The notes under the pieces: generated by a model
The model's input: the letters and a program-made list of their open reading frames with translations, nothing else
The model's database searches: none
What the model was told of the DNA's origin: nothing
Part shown: positions 57,575 through 64,000 of the stretch, piece by piece
Layout: every line of letters starts with the position of its first letter
How positions within the stretch are numbered: position 1 is the first letter of the stretch
Assembly: GCA_944390715.1 (NCBI GenBank)
Contig: CALXQS010000003.1
Span: forward strand, 114,223-178,222
Source: an uncultured Duodenibacillus sp.
Lineage (GTDB): Bacteria > Pseudomonadota > Gammaproteobacteria > Burkholderiales > Burkholderiaceae_F
Length of the DNA stretch: 64,000 nucleotides
Direction of reading: 5' to 3'
Position numbers and translations under genes: made by a program

Positions 57575-58219
57575 ATCGCCTCCTGGAAATACACGGGGAT
57601 GAGGCCAGTGTGAACAAGATCATGCCAGCATGCCGGCAGATCAATTCCCGGCTGAATGTGTTAATTTGCAGGTGGGAAAAGTTTGAATTGGCAGTCTGTG
57701 CCGGTTTGCGATGGCTCTTGGACACTCCCCGATTCTAGTTGAGGCCATAGCTGCTTGGTATTACATTCCGATCGTGGTTACCCGTGCAGAGAGCGTCCTA
57801 ATTTCTATGGGCGGCTCTGCACGATTGTCATACCAGGAAGTCCCCATGAAGAATCAGGACATCATTTGCCGAAGTTGATAGGTCTATTTCCGAGTTTTTC
57901 GCGAGGCATCAAGGAGGCTGATCAGGAATTGTTCAGGTTATTTCCTACAGTAGATTCGCCGTCTCCAGTCAGGGCTGGCTTTGTCAATGACGGCTCATCT
58001 GAACATAAGTAAAAAGATTTCTGCGGAAATCAGGGGTAGGGCTGTACGCTTAAGTAGTGAGACTGGGTGAATGCCTGCTAATTGACATAACAGCAGCGCA
58101 GCTCCAGAGAAAGGGTGGTTCTTTAACCTAAGATTGGAGGTCGACGATGCGTTGTTGATCATGTAGTTCACCTATAGTGAAATCCAGATTTGGTAGCTAA
58201 CTTTAGAAAGCAGGGTCTT
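57575..58219. other. Intergenic region between the flavocytochrome and the response regulator
   Basis: No intact gene. It includes the upstream region of the flavocytochrome gene (57575-57740), a decayed transposase fragment (about 57740-57935), and about 280 bases of unrecognised sequence before the response-regulator stop. Confidence 0.5.
57740..57935 (+). pseudogene. Decayed IS3-family transposase fragment
   Basis: The translation LVLHSDRGYP...FYGRL carries the HSDRG motif of the IS3 orfB DDE core. Further on, frame-shifted pieces resemble the S-x-S-R-K and FF-x-R-x-K regions of the same domain (TRKSP, then SEFFARH). No terminal repeats were found and there is no intact orfA. It would be the trace of an old insertion next to the reductase cluster. 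Confidence 0.5.
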
Positions 58220-58834
58220 TTAGCCGAAAATAAAATCCTCCATTGTTTTTAATTCGGCAAGGGAGTGAATGTTTAGTTTCTTGTAGACACTTTGCAAATG
58301 ATTGTCAACCGTTTTATGGCGTACACCTAAGCGGTCGGCAATTTCTCGTTTCAAAAGGCCCTGAGTGTAGAGCTTGACGATGTTTTTTTCCTGATCTGAT
58401 AATCGCTCCCACTTTTTTCGGACTTCTGTTGGAGAATCGCGAAATTCTTGAAGTTGTTTTTCTTTTATTAAAACATCCTCTAAGCAGGCCAAGAGTTTGA
58501 CTTCATCAATCGGTTTTTCAAGAAAATCGAATGATCCCAATTTCATAGCTTCAACCGCTACTGGCAAATCTCCGTATGCTGACAGAAAGACCACGGGAAG
58601 TTCGATTCCTCTATGAATCATTTCCCGTTGCAATGAGAGTCCGTCCATTTCAGGCATTCGCAAATCCAGAATTACGCAACCGCCAATCCAGTGTTCATCT
58701 CGGGTCAAAAAATCTCGGGCTTTTTCGTAGCTCACAACTCTATAGCCGACACTCGTAAGCAGAAAAGTCAACGCATCTCGCTGAGATTGGTCGTCATCAA
58801 TGATTCGAATTAACGGTTGTTTGCTTTGGCTCAT
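58220..58834 (-). CDS. TtrR/FixJ-type response regulator (LuxR-type HTH)
   Basis: A 204-residue regulator: receiver domain (IRIIDDDQSQ; phospho-acceptor Asp in VILDLRMPEMDG; Lys in DFLEKPID) and a C-terminal LuxR HTH (LSDQEKNIVKLYTQGLLKREIADRLGVRHKTVDNHLQSVYKKLNI). The start ATG lies within the end of the kinase gene (38-base overlap), so the two are coupled. It resembles TtrR. Its binding site and target genes are not seen here, but the adjacent reductases are the obvious candidates. Confidence 0.94.
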   Translation of the reverse strand: MSQSKQPLIRIIDDDQSQRDALTFLLTSVGYRVVSYEKARDFLTRDEHWIGGCVILDLRMPEMDGLSLQREMIHRGIELPVVFLSAYGDLPVAVEAMKLGSFDFLEKPIDEVKLLACLEDVLIKEKQLQEFRDSPTEVRKKWERLSDQEKNIVKLYTQGLLKREIADRLGVRHKTVDNHLQSVYKKLNIHSLAELKTMEDFIFG

Positions 58835-60608
58835 TGTATTTCCGACTCCGTAGCAGTGTCTTTGGGAAAATTAATTTCACTTCTAGTCCGCCTTCTTTGA
58901 TGGCTGAGAAACGAATACTTGCGCCATATGAAGCAAGAACCTCACGTACGATAACCAGACCGAACCCTTCGGAAACTGTCTGCGTGCCGTATGGTGTGTT
59001 CAACTTCTGTAAAAGCGTTTCGCTTACTTTGCCTCCATTGTTGCAAACCGTGATCAGCACACCTGAATCATCAAAAGTTCCTTCTAAGGAGATTTTTGAA
59101 TTGGCTACATTTTTTAAGGCTGAGGAAGCGTTGTTCATTAAGTTGAGCAAAATGAGTTCAATCTCGTAAGGATCCACGTGAATAAAAAGGTTCTTAGCGC
59201 ATTTACAAACAATTTCTTCTGTTCTGTTGCCGCTGATCAGATAATGATCAATAGTTGTGCGCATTACGGTTTGCAGGTCCACCTCTTCCAGCTGCCGCCT
59301 ACGCACTGCAAAGCTGCGAACCTTGCGGATGATTTCGTTTGCGACATTGACCTTCTCCTCTATTTGCCGTAGTCCCTTAAGAACCACAGCATTAGTTTTT
59401 TCGGCATTGAGTAGGTGATTCAATCCGTAGGCATAACATTTGATGGCATTCAACGGTTGCCTAAGTTCATGCACGAGAATTCCTGAGACCTGATTCAATA
59501 TGCTCATGCGTTCGAATAAGCGCAGACGTTGATCGGAAAGTTCTGCCCTTTGCCTAAATTCATTCTGAGCCAGAAGTGCGGCTGTCAGTTGCTTTGTTCG
59601 GATCTTGACCAAACGATTCATGGCTAGAGCAAAAAAGACAAGCCCAAGCAAAATAATCAACGCTATTCCGGCTAAAAAACGATATTCATCCCATATTCTT
59701 TGTACGGTCCAGTAACGCAGATAAGAATAACGACCGATCTTGAGTTTCTTGTGTAAGTTATCCACAGTGTCGAATTGGGTTCCAACGGCCCATCGAACTG
59801 ATTCATTTTGAGTGAGCAACGCACTTAGAAGTACGTTGATTGTTTCTGCGTCAGCCATGTGACGGGAGACTCCGGCTGTCCAGTTTGGATAGACGTCAGT
59901 CGAATGAACATATCTAAAATCAACGTGTTGTTTTTGGTCGATGATTCGCAGTTTTTCGAGTTGTGTGGGGTGTTTCCCTGACCAGTCGGCGTAGATTTCC
60001 GAGGGAAGTACTCCGGCCTCGACCGCTCCGTTCAGTACTTGGGTAATGACATCGGTGCAATCGTTGCCGGCGTATCGAACGCGTCCAAGAAAAGTTTCAG
60101 GATCCAACCCGTTATCTGCAATTTCCCTTAAAAACGGCTGAATATCCATGGCATACATTGGATTGCATGCCGCAATATTTTTCCCTTTAAGTGAAGAAAT
60201 GTTCGTGACGGAAACAGAGTCGGCTTTACACACGACAGTGTTGGCGACTCCCACGTCGGGATTGTGAAGCAAAGAGGCGGATGATGTTGCTGAAGCAACA
60301 AAGTGCGCGCCTTCGCCTGCCAGTGCGTGAAAGACGCTCGCATTTGATAAAAATACGTCTACGTTTCCTTCCCGAACTTGAGTCAGCATGTCAGCATCTG
60401 ACAAAGACTGAAGAATCAGGTCTCTGTCGTTGCCGAATGCTTGTTGAACAGCACGCATAAATGATGCTTTTACTATGCGAAACTCTTCCGTGTCGTGATA
60501 CTGAGGAACAGCAACCCGCAAGCCCCAGCGTTCAGTTTCGGGAGGCATTTCGGCCGCATATATGCAGTGGACAACCGATAAAAAAGCGGGCAAGCAGATT
60601 TTGAACAC
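58797..60608 (-). CDS. TtrS-like sensor histidine kinase with periplasmic binding domain
   Basis: A 603-residue kinase. Signal peptide (FKICLPAFLSVVHCIYA), then a PhnD/TtrS-like periplasmic domain of about 300 residues (WGLRVAVPQYHDTEEF...), one membrane helix (FLAGIALIILLGLVFFALAM), and a catalytic core with H box VHELRQPLNAIKCYAYGL, N box LNLMNNASSAL and G box GFGLVIVREV. The GTG at 60608 follows the flavoprotein stop by 16 bases and starts at a good signal peptide; an ATG at 60722 would overlap that gene by 98 bases. The sensor would detect a periplasmic acceptor or related ligand. Confidence 0.9.
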   Translation of the reverse strand: MFKICLPAFLSVVHCIYAAEMPPETERWGLRVAVPQYHDTEEFRIVKASFMRAVQQAFGNDRDLILQSLSDADMLTQVREGNVDVFLSNASVFHALAGEGAHFVASATSSASLLHNPDVGVANTVVCKADSVSVTNISSLKGKNIAACNPMYAMDIQPFLREIADNGLDPETFLGRVRYAGNDCTDVITQVLNGAVEAGVLPSEIYADWSGKHPTQLEKLRIIDQKQHVDFRYVHSTDVYPNWTAGVSRHMADAETINVLLSALLTQNESVRWAVGTQFDTVDNLHKKLKIGRYSYLRYWTVQRIWDEYRFLAGIALIILLGLVFFALAMNRLVKIRTKQLTAALLAQNEFRQRAELSDQRLRLFERMSILNQVSGILVHELRQPLNAIKCYAYGLNHLLNAEKTNAVVLKGLRQIEEKVNVANEIIRKVRSFAVRRRQLEEVDLQTVMRTTIDHYLISGNRTEEIVCKCAKNLFIHVDPYEIELILLNLMNNASSALKNVANSKISLEGTFDDSGVLITVCNNGGKVSETLLQKLNTPYGTQTVSEGFGLVIVREVLASYGASIRFSAIKEGGLEVKLIFPKTLLRSRKYNEPKQTTVNSNH

Positions 60609-60624
60609 ATACGTAAACAAGCGA

Positions 60625-62085
60625 TCAAATCTGCGCTTTAAGGGCTTCAACGGCAATTCTCCCCATAGCAAAGGCTTTGGCAAAGCCGGTGCCGGATACG
60701 CTTGATGCTCCGTGCACACCACCTGTCACTTCTCCTGCCGCGTAGAGACCATGAATTTCTTCTCCGAAGACATTGACGACGTTCATCAAGGGATTGACGT
60801 GCAGTCCGCAGTATGTTGTCAGCAATGCTGCCGATGCTTCAATGGCTACAAATGGAGGTTCAGTGATGGGCAATGGCTTTCCGTATGTATAGGTTAGAGT
60901 TTGACGCCCCAGAATATCCTTGCCGAATGGAGCTGTTTCGTTGTAAAGGCTCACGGTTTGCTGCAGAACATCGGCGTTAATCCCGGCTTTGGCGGCGAGT
61001 TCACGGATGGATGCCGCAACAAAACCTCGGTGTGCTTTTCCTTGTTCACCGATATATTGTCTTTCTCGAGGATCTTTTGTGAGAGCCTGTCTGCGAATCA
61101 GATCATCAAAGACAATATAGGTTCTGCCTTCGGGCTGTTGTAGAGCCAATGCACCTATTGTCTTGTAAGACAACGACTCGTTTATAAATCGCCGCCCAGC
61201 TCGATTGACAATGATTCCGCCTGCGTAGAAAGCGGAAGTTTTGTCGCGACTCGACTCGGGATGCGGAAGATAACCGTAAGTTGGTTGGATATATGCCATG
61301 TCAAGCAAATCCGCACCGAATTCCTGCGCCATGATCATCCCATCCCCGGTGGAACCTTTGCCGCACAGAACAAAAGCTTCCGAGCAGGCGGGCGCATATT
61401 TTTTAAGCAGATTTTTGTTTCTGGCAAATCCACCGGTAGCGAGGATAACTCCAAGACGGGCTCGTACAAGGGCTTTTTTATTATTGTATGTAACATAAAC
61501 CCCATTGATGCGCTTATTTTTGGGATCGAAGAATAATCTATGGGCTGGAGAGTTAAAGCGAATTGGTACATTCATTCGCGTGAGTTGTCTGGTGTATAGA
61601 TCCAAAACTTCTTTGGGTTCGAAAAAATGTGCACGAGGTACGCTCATGCCGGCATTCGCAATCAGGTATCGGGGACTCACGCCATGAGCAAGAATCCATT
61701 CGTACTCGATTTTAGAGGCATCAACAAAAGCCTGTACCAGAGAAGGATCATTCATCCTTTTTCCAAAATTGAGCATGTCTTGGATAAACAATTCCCGGGT
61801 ATCTTCGATACCAAGATCTCGTTGAAAACGACTTCCTGCCACTGCCCATTGACCACTGCTCATCAAAGTAGAGCCGCCAACAGCCGAGGTTTTTTCAAGA
61901 ACCAGCACGCTTAAGCCTGAATTTGCCGCATGCACGGCTGCCGACAGGCCTGCTCCTCCGGCTCCTACCACGACAATATCCCATTGCTTTTGATCTGTCT
62001 GACTTGCAAAGACTTCCCTGCCGGAGATTAACGAACCAACAGCAACAGCCGCTGCGCCGAATAAGGATCTGCGATTGATAAGCAC
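60625..62085 (-). CDS. Tat-exported FAD flavoprotein reductase, second of a pair
   Basis: A flavocytochrome-c-family reductase of 486 residues with no heme sites. The signal LINRRSLFGAAAVAVGS has the Tat pattern. FAD motif VVVGAGGAGLSAA; then EKTSAVGG. Fcc3 positions: HP is QP (YIQPTYG), the acid Arg is kept (GRRFINES), HTMGG becomes TYCGL (LLTTYCGLHV), and the final Arg region is HGASSVSGTGF. The GTG at 62085 (GGTGGAGG upstream) is preferred over the TTG at 62109. It is a paralogue of the next gene and lies ahead of the kinase by 16 bases. Confidence 0.92.
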   Translation of the reverse strand: MLINRRSLFGAAAVAVGSLISGREVFASQTDQKQWDIVVVGAGGAGLSAAVHAANSGLSVLVLEKTSAVGGSTLMSSGQWAVAGSRFQRDLGIEDTRELFIQDMLNFGKRMNDPSLVQAFVDASKIEYEWILAHGVSPRYLIANAGMSVPRAHFFEPKEVLDLYTRQLTRMNVPIRFNSPAHRLFFDPKNKRINGVYVTYNNKKALVRARLGVILATGGFARNKNLLKKYAPACSEAFVLCGKGSTGDGMIMAQEFGADLLDMAYIQPTYGYLPHPESSRDKTSAFYAGGIIVNRAGRRFINESLSYKTIGALALQQPEGRTYIVFDDLIRRQALTKDPRERQYIGEQGKAHRGFVAASIRELAAKAGINADVLQQTVSLYNETAPFGKDILGRQTLTYTYGKPLPITEPPFVAIEASAALLTTYCGLHVNPLMNVVNVFGEEIHGLYAAGEVTGGVHGASSVSGTGFAKAFAMGRIAVEALKAQI

Positions 62086-62198
62086 ATACCCTCCACCTAC
62101 GAATGACAAACAACCTTGATGTTACGCCGCCTCCTTTTCCAAATGAAAAGAGCCTCGTTTTCAAAAGGATAGAAAACGAGGCGGACGAAATGTCGAAA

Positions 62199-63677
62199 TT
62201 ACCGCTTGCTCATAGATTCAAAAGCAAGACGTCCTAGAGAAAAAGCTTTGCCAAATCCTGTACCTGACATGGACGACTCTCCGTGGAAGCCGCCGCAAAC
62301 TTCACCAGCAGCAAACAGGCCGTTAATTGGCTTTCCGAAGACGTCAATAACGCGAAGTTGCGGATCGACTCGCAGGCCGCAATACGTACTCAGCAAGCAT
62401 GCGGTAGCTGGGATGATGACGAAGGGAGGCTTTTGAATGGCAATGGGCTTGCCGAAATTGCCTGCCAGAGTGTTTCTCCCCATCGGATCGGAAGCATCCG
62501 GCACGTGCTTGTTGTATTCCGCTACTGTTTGAGCCAGAACTTTTGGATCCAGACCTGCTTTTTTAGCTACATCCTCAATGGTGTTTCCGACAAAGCCAAA
62601 GTCCGTTTTACCTTTTTCGCCGATAAAACGTTTCTCACGCGGATCTTTCGGCAGAGCTTCAATACGGATGGTTTCGTCAAAGACCATGAAGCTTTCTCCG
62701 TTCTTTTGCGACAAGGCGGCCTCGCCGATAGTCTTGTATGAATCATTTTCACGGATAAAGCGTTTGGCATCGCGATTGACAATAATCGCACCTGCGTAGA
62801 AAACCGAGGACTTATCCGCCACATGCTTGGGGTTAAGCGTAAAGCCGTAAGTGGGTTTCACATACGCGACATCCAAAACATCGGCACCGTACTCTTGAGC
62901 CATCAGCATTCCGTCGCCGGTTGTTCCGGCACCGGAAATTGCAACCGCATTCTGTGATTTCGGCGAGTATTTCGCCAGCAATTCTTTGTTGCGCGCAAAA
63001 CCGCCGGTCGCAATCAAAATGCCTTTCTTACTCCCTATGAAGGCTTTTTTCCCGTTTTCTCGTTTAACTTGAACACCAACAATCTCCTTTTTGGCGTTAT
63101 TCCAAAGAAGGTGTTCGGCTTTGGTATCGAAATAAATTTTTGCTCCGTGCTTGACAGCATAGTCATGGTAGAACATCGTTACTTTGCTTGAATCAAAGCG
63201 ATGTGATCTCGGTACGCTCATGCCGGAGTTGACCATAATGGTTATAGGTTTCATTCCGGAGTTTTTAATAAACCAGTCAAACTCAATTGAAGACGCTTTT
63301 ACAAAGGCATCCACCAACTCTGGTTTGCATACCCCGTGTCCCACCTGCATCATGTCTTTGATGAAAAGAGCATGATCGTCCTTAATGCCTTTTTCTTGCT
63401 GGAATTTGGATCCTGCAACAGCCCATTGTCCGCCGCTGATGGCAGACGAACCGCCGGGGAAGCTCATTTTCTCGACAACCAGCACTTTCAAGCCTTTGTC
63501 GAGTGCGTGGCAGGCAGCGGACAGACCCGCTCCGCCTGCTCCTAAAATGACCATGTCGTACGTCTCATCGAACTTTTGCGGAGCTTCAACGGGAGCAGCC
63601 ATTGACCCGCTGCTGAATGTTGCCACCGACATCGAAGCCAAACCAGCCTTCAAGAAATTTCGACGACTTTTTTGCAT
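62199..63677 (-). CDS. Tat-exported FAD flavoprotein reductase, first of a pair
   Basis: A 492-residue reductase with Tat signal SRRNFLKAGLASMSVATFSSG. FAD motif MVILGAGGAGLSAA and VVEKMSFPGGSSA. Fcc3 positions: HP is KP (YVKPTYG), the acid Arg is kept (AKRFIREN), HTMGG becomes TYCGL (LLSTYCGLRV) and the last Arg region is HGESSMSGTGFGKAF. Many blocks are shared with the downstream paralogue (GGQWAVAGS, NSGMSVPR). AGGAG lies before the ATG, and a leader hairpin precedes it. It is the first gene of the apparent reductase-reductase-kinase-regulator operon. Confidence 0.93.
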   Translation of the reverse strand: MQKSRRNFLKAGLASMSVATFSSGSMAAPVEAPQKFDETYDMVILGAGGAGLSAACHALDKGLKVLVVEKMSFPGGSSAISGGQWAVAGSKFQQEKGIKDDHALFIKDMMQVGHGVCKPELVDAFVKASSIEFDWFIKNSGMKPITIMVNSGMSVPRSHRFDSSKVTMFYHDYAVKHGAKIYFDTKAEHLLWNNAKKEIVGVQVKRENGKKAFIGSKKGILIATGGFARNKELLAKYSPKSQNAVAISGAGTTGDGMLMAQEYGADVLDVAYVKPTYGFTLNPKHVADKSSVFYAGAIIVNRDAKRFIRENDSYKTIGEAALSQKNGESFMVFDETIRIEALPKDPREKRFIGEKGKTDFGFVGNTIEDVAKKAGLDPKVLAQTVAEYNKHVPDASDPMGRNTLAGNFGKPIAIQKPPFVIIPATACLLSTYCGLRVDPQLRVIDVFGKPINGLFAAGEVCGGFHGESSMSGTGFGKAFSLGRLAFESMSKR

Positions 63678-64000
63678 AGTACTATCTCCTCTTTGTTTCC
63701 TAGCCGAAAAATTACTTTTGCTCTGTTTGCAGAGTTTCGGCTTTTACAAAACAGTGACTATGTTCTAAGTTTATTTTTTCGCCACCCTAGGGCTTTTGCA
63801 TCAATACAGTTTTCCTGCGATTTCTCGCAAGAATTATTTGGAAAGATGTTTTCTACTCCGTGGCATCGGTACTAAACGATCAATCCGCAGAATGCTGATT
63901 ATTAACGAGGCGGTTTAATAGTTGACACTTTCCGCAGCGTACCTGACGTGCGGGTTGTCAAAAATTTTTTGGATCCAACGCACCTTCTTGGATACTTTTT
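63678..64000. other. Upstream region of the reductase/TCS operon
   Basis: No gene is recognised up to the window end. A two-part leader hairpin (63702-63742; AGCCGAAA/TTTCGGCT around CTCTG-TTTG-CAGAG) lies just upstream of the ribosome-binding site of the first reductase. The promoter should lie at about 63745-63900, but no convincing -35/-10 pair was found. Confidence 0.45.
63702..63742 (-). promoter_or_regulatory. Leader hairpin before the first reductase gene
   Basis: AGCCGAAA and TTTCGGCT arms with an inner CTCTG/CAGAG stem sit 20-60 bases before the ATG, directly upstream of the AGGAG site. It may stabilise the mRNA or regulate its translation; it is not a terminator-type signal in the minus direction. 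Confidence 0.4.

Noticed and set aside
60609..60722. Kinase start at the ATG at 60722
   Set aside because: It would add 38 residues before the signal peptide and overlap the reductase by 98 bases; the GTG at 60608 starts directly at a signal peptide.

Overview
The window looks like a GC-rich betaproteobacterial chromosome, most likely a host-associated anaerobe of the Burkholderiales (Sutterella/Parasutterella-like). The evidence is the lolB-ispE-tRNA-Gln-prs-rplY-pth-ychF order, the argB-HAD nucleotidase pair, a one-cysteine DksA, and many anaerobic respiratory reductases. This placement is inference from gene content; no 16S gene is present.

Layout: 1-4285 holds the 3' end of an FMN-domain/FAD fumarate-reductase-like protein, then an arylsulfate sulfotransferase (AssT) with its own DsbA-like oxidase (DsbL-like). 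4351-30350 is mostly housekeeping: hslR, ychF, DUF523, pth, a DEAD helicase, rplY, prs, tRNA-Gln, ispE, lolB, a TPR protein, an AlbA_2/ATPase-type putative regulator, a lipid A acyltransferase, dapF, rlmI, a CobW GTPase, dksA, hslVU, argB, a HAD nucleotidase, sppA, hemB, engB and mnmA. From 30546 onward accessory respiration and envelope functions dominate. These are a NapC-less periplasmic nitrate reductase operon (napDAGHB), a DcuB transporter divergent from a Tat flavoprotein plus tetraheme cytochrome, a rhodanese, and dmsAB without a dmsC. Then come endonuclease I, a candidate small RNA, an SGNH hydrolase, a GNAT acetyltransferase, a phosphoethanolamine-cellulose operon (bcsA-bcsB-bcsZ-bcsG), a flavocytochrome c3, a decayed IS3-type remnant, and an apparent operon of two Tat flavoproteins with a TtrSR-like sensor kinase and response regulator.

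How the genes fit together: five fumarate-reductase-superfamily flavoproteins lie in 64 kb. In all of them the flavin core and the proton-donating Arg region are recognisable, but the substrate-carboxylate ligands known from Shewanella Fcc3 are changed in different ways. Together with Nap and Dms this points to respiration of several organic and inorganic acceptors in a gut-like habitat. The most promising new system is 58220-63677, two sister reductases apparently co-transcribed with a private two-component system, whose substrate is unknown. The cellulose operon is also unusual: the c-di-GMP motif of BcsA is degenerate, the BcsZ catalytic base position is Asn, and no bcsC is nearby.
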